NCBI GenBank assembly: GCA_018389105.1
Contig: JACATO010000921.1
Location: forward strand, 534,001 to 598,000
DNA length: 64,000 bases
Reading direction: 5' to 3'
From: Nautilus pompilius
Taxonomy: Eukaryota > Mollusca > Cephalopoda > Nautilida > Nautilidae
This document shows positions 13,501 to 25,500 of this stretch, piece after piece (positions within the stretch are counted from its first letter, which is position 1; each line of letters starts with the position of its first letter). Under the pieces are notes generated by a model, which saw only the letters and a program-made list of their open reading frames with translations, was not told the DNA's origin and ran no database searches. The position numbers were made by a program, and so were the translations under genes.

Positions 13501-16500
13501 ACAAACCCAAGGACATGTCACGTGTGAAGCTGCCAGAAGGCTTGGTAGAGTCCTCTGGTTTGCTGGATGCAATTGTGGGTCGAAGTGATGATGAGAAACG
13601 GAGAGAAAAGAGACACAAGCAAAAGCTAAGCTTAGACCAGAAAGCAAAGGAAAAATTGAAAGTCAAAGAAGAACCTCTATCTAAAAAAATTAAGAAAGAA
13701 CCAACAGAAAGTGATGATGACATTCCACTGGTAAATATGGATTGGAGGGTGGGTGGGGAGAATTTAATTTATCTTCTTTTATTATTAGTTTTAACATAAT
13801 ACTTGCACATTTGGTGGACTTTAAACTCTTCAGATAAGTGTAATGATCAGATGCAGAAACCATTAGCAAGCGCTTTCTGATATTAACTGTTTCACCGCTA
13901 AGTTTTCTCAATGTATAACGTATGGAAATAGTAATTTTCTACATTGTATTGCATCGTAAAATGGCTGTTTTATAACAAGTTTGGCAGGCCACAGTGCTGG
14001 CTGGGCCCAGCGCATTTTTCAATGTTGTTATCCCAGTCGCATTGTGTGGCCTGTCGCAGCGAAGGAGTTAAACAAGATAAACCTGGCTCTCTTTTTGTGC
14101 ACTTTAGCACTCTTTACTGGCAATCTAGCCAATTCACACAGAAACAATCCCATCTCATAATTAAACAAACCGTGTCGGATAAATGATTTGCTTTTTTTTT
14201 TTTTTTCTTTTTTTTTTTTTCCTATTAGTCGGTCAGGGTGAGTGATGATAAACCAGTAAAGAGTCTCTTGGGAGCTTCAGATGATGAGCAGCCATTGTTG
14301 GCAAGGTAAGGATACTTATGTCAGAAGTTTTAGATTATGATTCCTGAAGATATTATACGAGGTCTGTCCAAAAAGAAACCGAACTTTTTAAAAAACACAA
14401 AGTTATTGCTTTACTTACAATTTAATCAGACTTGTCTCCTTCAAAATAGTCCCCTCCACTGTTGATACACCGCTCCAAATGCTTTTTTCCAGTTTTCAGG
14501 GGTAGTGCGCAGTTCTCGTAGCAAATTTTCTTCAATCTTTTCTATCGTCTGAAATCGGTGACCTTTCAGGGTGGATTTCAACTTTGGGAGCAAAAAAATG
14601 TCTGCAGGGGCCAAATCCGGAGAGTAGGGCGGCTGGGGGACGAGAGTCTTCTCGTGCTTTGCCAAAAAGTCACGGATAAGGAGTGACGCGTGAGCGGGTG
14701 CGTTGTCGTGGTGCAGCATCCAGGGTTTGTTTTTCCATGCCTCAGGCCTCCTCCTTCGCACTGCCTCTCTCAACCGCCTCAGGACATCCAAGTAGAACTT
14801 TTTATTGATTGTCTGACCACGTGGAACAAACTCATGATGAACGATGCCCTTCCAATCAAAAAAGATGATCAACATCCCCTTCACATTTGAGCAACTCTGA
14901 TGTGCTTTTTTTTTTTTGGTCGCGGCGGCGACAACTGCCTTTTTGTTTCGACATCATAGCCATATACCCACGTTTCGTCACCTGTTATGACACTTTTCAG
15001 AAAGCTTTCATCAGCATTTGAATGATCAAAAAGCTCCTGACTGACTGACTGACTGACTTTGTTCTCTTTTTGTTCATCTGTCAGCAGATGCTTCACAAAT
15101 TTTGCGGCTACACGATGCATGTTCAATTTTTCTTTTAAAATCAAGTGGCACGAACTTTTACAGATGCCTACTTCTTCGGAAACTTCATGGACAGTCAGGT
15201 GACGATTTCCACGGATCACAGCACACATTCTCTCAATGTGATTGTCGTCCGTTGTCGTGGAAGGTTGTCCAGATTTGGGATTGTCTTCAGTGGATGTTCT
15301 TCCTGATTCGAAATGCTGGTACCACTCATGACATTGCGTACGGCTCAAACAATCCTCCCCATAGGCCTGTTGCAACATTAGAAAAGTCTCCGTAAATGTT
15401 TTTCCCGATCTGAAACAGAATTTCACACAAACACGTTGCTCTTCATGATCCTTCATTGTTCATCTTACGACAAATCGCCAAGTGCACTAAACATACGTTC
15501 ACTCTAGCACGTGTAGATTGACGGCTAACTGATGTGGTGTGATGTGGCTATTATTAGACTGAAGGTCGAGGTCGCCGATACACAGCACTGCAGTTGAGCA
15601 CGCTCTACCGGCTGGTTGGTGCGCTGTTTTAAAAGTTCGGTTTCTTTTTGGACAGATGACGTATATATATCCAGGCCTCATGGAAATTGGACTACAAAGG
15701 AATCTTTTACTCAAATGAAACTTTATTATTATTTTAAAAATATTTGTTTTTTTGTTTTTTCTTTCAACACGAACATCCCTAATTTTTTAAAAACACAACA
15801 AACACATTACCAATGCATTTTATTTTATATTTAAAGAAAATCTTTAAAACAACTTCAACTCGTTCTGAAATAAAAGCTTTTATTTATTCCATAGCCAGAA
15901 ATATTGCATAGATATCACAGAAAATCCTTTGAGTTATAGTTGCGCACAGTACTGATGGCATTTTAATGCTTTGGTTTTGCCGTTTCTGTTTCTTCAAAAG
16001 AATAAAAGCAACAATGTCAGTCTCTGAAGGATTAGTGTGAAAGTATTTAATTATTTGTTGTGTGCCTTTGATAATTATTAATCAGTTCCTTTAGCGATAG
16101 TACCAAATCACAAATGGTAGTGGTATATGTTAAAGTGAGTGTGGACTGGCAGTGTTATCCCAGCTGTTGCCGTTTGTTTTATTAGTCTGGATCTACAAGA
16201 CTAGGCAAATTACCACATGTCTAAATTTGGAAAGACATATATATATTATGGGGTGTTGCTGGCAGTTGTCTTCTGTGAACATTATTGTTTATACCTGATG
16301 AGGTTGCATAGTGTCATGGTTATTGCTGACAATATTATTTTTGCACCTTGTGGAGTCTGGCACTTCCATGATCTATCAGCTGACATCTTTTTTGGGGGGG
16401 TGTAAAATTGCTCTTTTGTTGATACTAAGCATTTTGTCTTAGAAATTTCAATTAAACGTGTAACGTTGCGTGCAAGTTGTTTGGTAGAAATATCGTTTAA

Positions 16501-19500
16501 GCCAGACAATCAACATAAATGTTTGGTATTCTATTTTGTAAGACTGTCCCTTTAGAGAGCTGTTGGCAGTGCTTCAAGAAGAACCAGCTACTGCAATGAC
16601 ATTGACGTTGATGACACAATCACTTCCTTCTCCCATGAGTCTCACTACCACCTACAATGCTTAAGTGGACAAATCCATTCTTGAAGTGGTGAGTGAATGT
16701 GGTGATGGTGTTGTTGCACTTGTTGAATTATGTGATGTTTGCAGCATTGTGGTGTGGGAGGCTATCACAAGGCACACAACACTTTGTTATTGTTATGAGA
16801 TGCTGTAGCTCCCATGTCAGCACAAGAGGGGGTGAAGACTTCATAACTGCACACATTATTGATCATCTACTTTGATTGATCTTTCCTTCATCGAACATTT
16901 GTTTTATTTTCTTGATTTTTTTTTTTTTTTAGCCCAGTTTTCATTTACTTTCCATTTTATACTTAGATTATATTGTCTCGGATTAATACATCAGCAGACA
17001 TTTGAATATAATGTAGTGAAAACCGGTTCTTAGTATCTTTTGTGCACTGATTTTGATTAAATCCAAGAAGTGATAGCAGTTTGTTTTGTTTTGTGAATCA
17101 TTGATGAAAATATATCACCATGGGGACACTGACCTTTTCCCATTACGTATTTCTTGAAGCTTGCCACATTGGGCAAAATATCTGTAATATCTGCATATCA
17201 TCAGATGGTTTTTGTCCTCTATAAAATAGATAGATTTAAGACATAACACACATTGCACCGGTAGCTGTAATTGTCGACTCTCCTTACAATTAAAGTTCCA
17301 CTATAAACTATTTTATTTAACATGCTTTGTTACACGCACATTTTCTAATAGAAGTCGTATCTAAGAAACTAATAAACTTATTTATTTTTTGAATGTAGGA
17401 TATTTCAGGGGGAAGTCCACATTTGTATTTCAAAAACAAGAAAAATTGGCAAACAAGATCCATTTTCCTTTTTATAACATCTCATTTTGTATATTTCTGT
17501 AGTTTGCCATGGATGCCCTTGAAGATAAGGTTTTTATATACTTTTTGCCCCCCTTTTGCTTGATTCTCCTCTGTTTTAAAGTTTTGAATGTTTTCCTTAA
17601 AAACAAGCAAACGCACATGTAGTAACTGGTGTATGCTGTGTTTTCTTAGCCTTATAAGACTTTATTTTTAGCATTTTTTTGCATTGGCTTTAATGGAACA
17701 TCAAGCCGATAACCATCTTTTAGTATGAAATTGGAATTTCTATGTTAAAATAGCTGCGTACTGTCTTTTACAAATTGAGTGAGTTGCTTTTACAAGCAGA
17801 ATGGGATGATCTTTCATAAACAGCTCCACCCAACTGTTGAAGGAGAAGCAGTAGTATCGATGGTGTTTCCTTTGGCAGTAGTTTTGACACATCTATGTTT
17901 GCTTCACCTTTTGCGTCCATGACACATTCGGAAGTTTGTCAGGGTCTTACAGTCAGTCAACTGTACACAAAGCTCTATACTCCACGGGAGGTGAAGTAAA
18001 TGCCGCCATGAAGTGTACATGGAAAGTTATTTAAAATGGCTCCAAATTGAAAAGACTGGTTTTTAATATAAAACATTTGTAAATCATAACTGCCATTTTA
18101 ATGCACACAGTTTTCCACTCCTGGCCAGTAAGAAAATCTGGTCTTTAATAATCTACTTATTACAAGTGGACAAGACAAAATGCCTTATACAACACCTCCA
18201 GTTGAATTTAGTCTTTACAAGGAGGCAGGAAGACATCATGACTTGACTTACACAAAGTTCTTAAGAAAGAGACATGCTTATGAATAGTCTTTAAATTAAT
18301 TTACATTGTCACTACTGTCACGCATTGCTGGAAATTTATCGAATGTTATTTATTACTCTATTACTGAAATAAATTTTTTACTATTTAACTATAGTGCATT
18401 CTTTACCAATATATGATTGTCTCCTATGGTATTATTAACTGTAGAAATCTTTTAAAATTCACCTGTTGTCCACTCCACCTTGTAAAATCTCTTAATCAGT
18501 TTAAAAATTTTTTTATCTGGTCTTCTCTTAGACTTGGAAAACCAAAAATAGGTAAATCTAGTTGTTCAGCATATTCTGGATCATGGCATTGAAACGATTT
18601 GATTATGTTTTGAAGAATTAGATATGACAAACACAGAAAAGCTGTTATATCTATTGAAATGTATTGGTGATGTCATTTTACTTAATTAGACAAGTTTTCG
18701 GATTCCGTCACTTTGAAAAATCTGTCAGTATTTTGATGAAGTTTTCTTATCACAATCTTGAGGATAGTCTTGATCTGACAGGTTGTTGGAGCCGGCATCT
18801 TCACGGCAAAGGTGAGAAATCCATCATCCGGACTATCCAAAGATAATGAGAGGAAAACTCTTTCTGCAATTTCAATAAAAGATTATATTCATAGGTGGAG
18901 ATAAAATGTTGAAAAGTTGTCTGTTACCTGTTCTTTGTAGTATCTTTGCCTGAAGCCCATCTGGAAGGTTTTCAAATGCTGTAACAAAGTCCAGTATACA
19001 CATTTTTTTTTGTCGGTTTTGGTTGAAAATAATGAGAGGACATTCTTTATGATGAATGCTGTGGTGATTGTGCTGCTTATGTTTCACCAAAGAGCTTTTG
19101 GTCTGAACCAGTGACTCCCCTTTCAGACCACTTAACCGTGCACATGAAATCCTTGCAATTCTTTAATTTTAATTCTGAATTCATAAATTAAACTTTATCA
19201 TTATATAAGTAAACAGTCTGGGTTGATGTTCCTGTTGTTGTATTTCTGTATCAGGCTGCTGCTTTTTGTTTTAAATTGTTATTTAAACCACCACAAAATG
19301 CTGCATAATTTGAAAATCTAGCTCAAGTGGAAATGGCTTGGTGAAAACAGAAGAAAAAAAATTTTATGCTGGTTGATTTTTGGCAGTTTGACTACTAACT
19401 GGAAAATGAATCACACACTGGTCACTGTAACAAATGGCTAAATTCTGTTTGTTTATTTTCTAATAGTGGACATGCAAACTTGTGCGGCATTAATTTCTGT

Positions 19501-22500
19501 GCCATTAATAGATACAGCAAAACCTCTTTTATCTGGAAATCCAAATAGCGGAAGCAACAATTATACGGAAAAAAAGATCAGGGCCTCTCACCTGTGATTG
19601 AGATTATCCAGAAGACCATCCATTATCAGAATCGTTGCTGTACTTCCGGTATCAGAGTAAAAGCTGGACCAATGGATGAAATGTCAGCAGCACGTGCTTA
19701 TTTTGCTTCAGTTTCCCCGTGCCAAGCTTCTTGAGTCGTTCACCTCCACCTGTCTCGTTCACGGGGTGAATGCTGGAAGGAGCACAGGGTGTGGGAGATT
19801 GGAGTGCGGGCACCTGTTGGTGTTGTCTTGCCGATTGATGCAGTTTTTACTCGATCGCAGTTTCCACCCTGACACTGGTAGTAGACACAAAGCGACGCAT
19901 TTTTCTTGATTGTTTTGCAGTAATGGCTGATCCAAAGCATTCTTCTACCCCTACTTTGGGTGCTAGTGACGGTGGCAGTAAGAGTGGTGAAATACCGTTA
20001 TCTGCCGAGAGTAGGGAAAGAGTTGCAACCAAGGAGATGCATGCTGGGAAATCAAGTGGTGATGTGAAATGACAGAGGAATTTGCTAAACATCCAGCAGA
20101 AGGCGGAGTTACTGAAGAACTCTACCAATTACATGCCTATAATACATAAAATACAATGCTACAGTACAGTATATTTGGTTTATTTATTTTTATATACATT
20201 GTATGTGTATAAAGAGTATAATATCTGTGTTTATTAATCATTATTGAGGGTATGAATTATGCTTTGTAACACGACCTATGCAATATCCATTAACCAGAAG
20301 CACCATTTATCCTGAACACCCTTGGTCCCGACCATTCTGGATAAAAGAGGTTCTACTGTATTGCATCCTTTTGTTTAAGACTGGTTAAGTAAGATGCCTG
20401 CCAACGTCTAACAAATCTTTCTCAGTTAGATATTTAAATATATTTTTAAAAAGTTGCAAAGTAACATCTTGGTTCTCTTCTTTTTTTTAATATTTACTCC
20501 ATGTGTTTACTTATTATTTGAAGAAAAAGAAAAGTGTTGGCTTGATGCATAAACCCTTTCTACGCATTGCATGGAATTAGTATTGTCTTTTAAACAATCA
20601 ACATGGTCAGAAAAGCTCTGTTAAACGTTGTATGTTGTATCCGGGATAGCATTCTTTTCCATAGTTAACAACTGTTTACATTTTCCATATTGTTTATGAG
20701 GGAGAGCAGTGATGCTAGTGGCTGTCTGGATTCTCTACCCTAACTCTTGTAGCTGCACGGAATGAGCATTGTTGAGAAAGTTTCTCCTGCTAGAACTCTC
20801 TTGCTATTTTAGACGCGGGAGTAGCCCAGTAGTTTACCACCCAACCACCACATCATTCAAGTATTTCTTAAGTCCACATGGCTTTAGCTTATATCATTTA
20901 TATTTATGATTTGGTTTCCTCACTGAGACTGCCATTGCAAATTATTACACAGATACGAGGAACAAGTGCATATTCTGGTGGTTATGTTTTGGAGATAGCC
21001 ATCTTTTGTGTTTGAGCTTCTTTTTTTTTTTTTTGAAGCGGAAAAGAGTGACCCTTTTGTTGCCGTGCCCTGACCTCTTCAAATTCTGATGGTAATTTGC
21101 AATAGAGAGATAAGATTTCCCCTAGTTACACGTCTCTGAGTCAAACATTTTTTATGCGAAAGGTCACCAAATATTTGAACCCCCCCCAACATGGCTTCCA
21201 GATCAGACCAATGACATAAAAGTACCAAGAACTTTTAAAAAAAATTATTTTTTTTTTTAAATGTTACAGTAAAAAGTAAACTATTGCTGGAAAGCTCTCT
21301 TTGTGCTCTGTTCAAATACACATCTTTGAAAACATTTAATGCTAAACAGAATTTTGACCTTTGGCTTTGAATTGCTTGTTATTTGGATGACCAAAATACT
21401 GATGTTTGCACCATCCTCTAAGTTTGTACCAAACATCAGCCTGGGATGGTGGAGGTTAGAAAAAAGAAAGGTATATTTGGATAGAGCGCAACAAGAGCTT
21501 CCAGCAATAGTTTACCTTTTATTGTAATATTAAAAATAAAAAAGGGGGAGCCTGGTGGCTCTTCTTAGATGTTGAAGTAAAGATATTATAAGTTAGAATT
21601 TCCTTGAAATTTACAGGAATATTATTGTGAAAGAAGTTTTTACTACTTTGATGAACTAAGGCCATTAATTGCCAAACACCGCTAGCCCTTGAACTTGTTC
21701 CAGATGTGTGGCTTAAGTGTCTGAAATGATAGAGGGTAGGAATGATGATATGCTTGTAGAAATTTCCAATATATGCTAATTTTGGCCCTCAAAGGGAATT
21801 ATTTTTTTAAAAAATATATGCGTATTGTAGATAAAAATCTGTCTAGCTTAAAATAAAAAAAAAAGCAAACAACCTAGAATAAAAAATAAGCAGCAGCTAA
21901 TAAATTTCTTGAGTTTGGTCGACCAAAAAAAGGAGCTATTTATAAATGAGTAGGTTTTTTTAAACTTTGGTCCACAGGATTTATGAGAGAATTTTGGAAT
22001 TTAAACTATTTGCATATTTCTGAACTAATCTGCACTTGAAGTGGAAACAAAAAATATGGAAAAAATTTCCGTTTGACCCCCTAATGAAGAAGGTGTTCCT
22101 TCATTGCATCCCTTTAGCCCTGCGTGTGATTAGTTCAGGATGGGGTCATCCTTTTTGTACATCTCATTGTAACTTGTGGGGGTTATACTTTGAATTTACT
22201 GGGTACACAAGGGAGCACGACTAGATAAATCGGGAACACACCCTTTTTTGTTGTTGTTATGGAACCTTTTGTAAATGACTGCAGAGGGGAGGTAGATTAC
22301 TACCTATGGGCTGGCGTTACACGGATTAGATGCCAAAAAGATCTCCACAAAAAAATAAAATGTAAATTGTGCTGACAGGTAATGTCTTGTATGGGCTTAA
22401 AATGGCTGAACCATTCTCCTTGTAGCCTCCTACCAATCCAGACACCACCAGTGTCACCCGTTTGCCACCTTATTTAAGGGCGACAAGTTGCCAAGAGGTT

Positions 22501-25500
22501 ATGGGAGCAGTTGGAGTGGGAGAGGGGAAGAAGGCGTCACCTTTCTGAGCATCTAAATATAATTTTTAAAAATGGGACCCAGGGTATTAGGAACAATTGT
22601 GTTGAAAAAAAGAGACAGCAAATTTGATGCTGCCTATTTCTAATGAACCACTATTCTTGAAAATGTTTTGGCTGCTGTTTGCCATTGGTTGGTGAGATTG
22701 GGTAATGTTCTTCCTTCATTTCTTACAGGGCTGAAACCACTAAGATGGTAACAGAAGAAATCAAGCAGGAAAATAAAAGAAAAATAGACAACTATGATAG
22801 CGAAAGGCCGAAGGTAAATTTTTGTTGTCCTTTTTTTTTTAATGCTTTTGTGTTAGAACAAAGTGTTGTTTGGATCTCGTCACAGATTAGCCTGAAAAAA
22901 ATTTAGTATAGAGCCGGCAATCTAGAGTTCTTTACAGAAGTTGACTGATTCTGTTTGTTTTCCTGGTAGATGTGCACTTTCTGCAGAGATGCCAACTATT
23001 ATGGAATTTGCGGAATCATCCCATATTTTATGTCCAAACTCCGCATAACGAAATAAGATGATGAAATTCTGGAAAACAAAATACAGGTCAAGAATCCATT
23101 ACCTGAAATTCTGAAAACCGAAAAGCTCCAAAATCTGAAATATTTTTGGAGCACCTTCAGTGGAAAAGGCCTGCAAATACCCCTAGGTACTGGTAGGCCT
23201 ACCATAGTGATAGCTTAGCTTTCTGATGGTTAATGTACATCTTTTTCTTATGGTTTCATGCACAAAATGTTTTTAAAATATTGCATAAGACTACCTGTAG
23301 GCTACATGTATCCATATGCAGTTATAATGTTGTAAATGAACTTGTGCCAGCTACCAAATTATGCTGGTCTGTCTATATTCCAAAATCCGAAACACATTTG
23401 GCCCCCAAAGATTTTGGATAAGGGATTCCCAATTCTCATCTTGTATTGAGATGAAATTCTGAGTGGGAACTTTTTACATGAACATTGGGAGAAAGTTCAT
23501 CTCTTCACCGGGGAATTAATTTATAGTTAACACCAGCAGCTTCAAAGAAACTGCGTGTTGTTTGCAAAAAATTTTTAAAAAAAAAAAACCTACAGAAATT
23601 AATGTGTCTCACGGTGATCAAAATCACGTAAATTATAAAAAAAAACAAAACAGATCTAGCAAAGGTAAAACCGGGAAGCAAAACAGTTACGTCATTCTTT
23701 AGGCAATCAACCAATTCAGCTGTGTGATTAGAGCAGAATCGTGCTTTACTAATTTTATCATTGAACACCGTCTTCCATTGGTCGGTTCTGATTGTGCCGG
23801 TCCATTATTCAGGAAAATGCTCCCCGATTCTGCCATTGCCAGTAAGTACAGGAGCAGGCAGAACAAAAACAGCTGTGATTGTACAGACTATGGCTAATGA
23901 AATGACTTCTGAAATTGCTAGCCAAATGGTAAATGGACCATATCCCCTAACTACTGATGAAAGCAATGATGCTGTCTCTCAGTTGTATCCTATAGTTGTT
24001 AAATACTTTGACAACAGCCTTGACCATGTGGTGTCTGTTCTGTTATCAATACCAACTTGCACAGAGGGTTGTACATTGGAAAATACTTTTAATCTTGTTG
24101 TCAGTAGACTTTCTAAGAGAAGTATTCCTTGGGAAAACTGGCTTTTGAATGTGATCATGCATGTGCCATGACCGGCCAACACAAAGGTGTTATTGCTTTC
24201 ATTCCTGATAGGCAACTACATCTATTTTTTACAAGGATGTTCCTGTCATCTGGTACACACAGCTTCTAAAGAACTACAAGCATCTGTTGAGGACCTTCTC
24301 ATTGACACTTTCTATTCTTAGACAAGAGCAGCAAATGTTTACAGGGACTAAAACATTGTCTATCCATGTATGAGACTCAAGCACACAAAATTTTGAAGCA
24401 TGGTACCACTAGGTGGGTGTCATTAGGAAAGCATGTTGGATGTTTACTCGAGCAATGGATTGCACTTAAAGTATTTGTGAAAAGAGAATCAGAGAAACAT
24501 CTGAAATGGAATTCAGTGATCAAAGACATTTCCATGAATTATGTGATGTGTTCTAGTATCAAGCAGTGTCACCATGTCTAATCAGTCCAAATGTAAATCA
24601 GAATTTAAATTTAATGATATTACAAGTCTGGAATGATTGCATGTCTACTTCCAAGATTCATAGACAAAATTGTACTGTCTTTTTGTGAATGATGCCATCC
24701 CAATTTTTGCTGAGAAATAATGAACCTTGTATCCATATTTTAAGGATACGTGTCTCTTATCATTGCTGATAGACATTTATGTTAGATTTGTAACACCAGA
24801 AGCTGTGGCTTCTTCTGAGATCTACTGCCTGCGAAGCATGAAAATAAGAAATCAGAGGGTCAGTGCAGAGATGTTTATTGGCAGAAAGGCTAGACAATAT
24901 CTGAGCACATTGGTTGAGGCAGGAAGCAAGGAAGCCATTGATGAATTTTTTAAATCTGTCAGGAGATTTTACTCAGCAGCCAATACTTACATGTTCAGCA
25001 AATGTTCACTTGACAGTGAGCTAGTGATATGTGCAGACATTAAGGCTTGGAAGAATTGTACAGTTTTTCTCCATTGAGTATTTTATTCACAAACTCCCCA
25101 GTTTACTTGGTTGCAGAAAACCGGATGATTTACAGGTGGGGTTGCTGCGATACCAAGTTGATGCATTTCCTAATGAAGTGACCCAAAATCATGAACCCGG
25201 TAGAGACAGTTGACACTATTTGGAATAACATTGGACAGCTTATGACACCCTGAATAATGCGAGAATATTCAACACAGTCAGAAAAAACAGAACTGAGTTT
25301 AGACCAACCTTATCTGATAAGCGGCTGTCATCTTCGTTAGTAGAGAAGTTTGGCACGCTAGCTGCAATTATTGTGTCGTCAGCAAAGTTTCTCTGCCAGT
25401 TTTCCAAAGAAAGCCAAGTCGGCAACTTACTCGTTTCCGCAACAGTGAGTTCTGAAATAAGAGCTGGGATGGGAGGAAGCAGGCATGTAGCAAGCTTGTT

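Noticed and set aside
13162-13647. 161-codon open frame on the - strand
   Set aside because: It is the antisense shadow of TOP1 exon 3, whose biased codons leave the reverse frame open.
13146-13730. Alternative TOP1 start at an ATG within exon 3
   Set aside because: The upstream exons join in phase and supply the conserved residues before it; an internal start would drop them.
18640-18850. 60-codon open frame resembling an exon
   Set aside because: No acceptor/donor pair in TOP1 phase and no family similarity.
20813-20853. tRNA-like stretch
   Set aside because: Only a weak box-A-like piece; no acceptor pairing, anticodon arm or box B could be formed.
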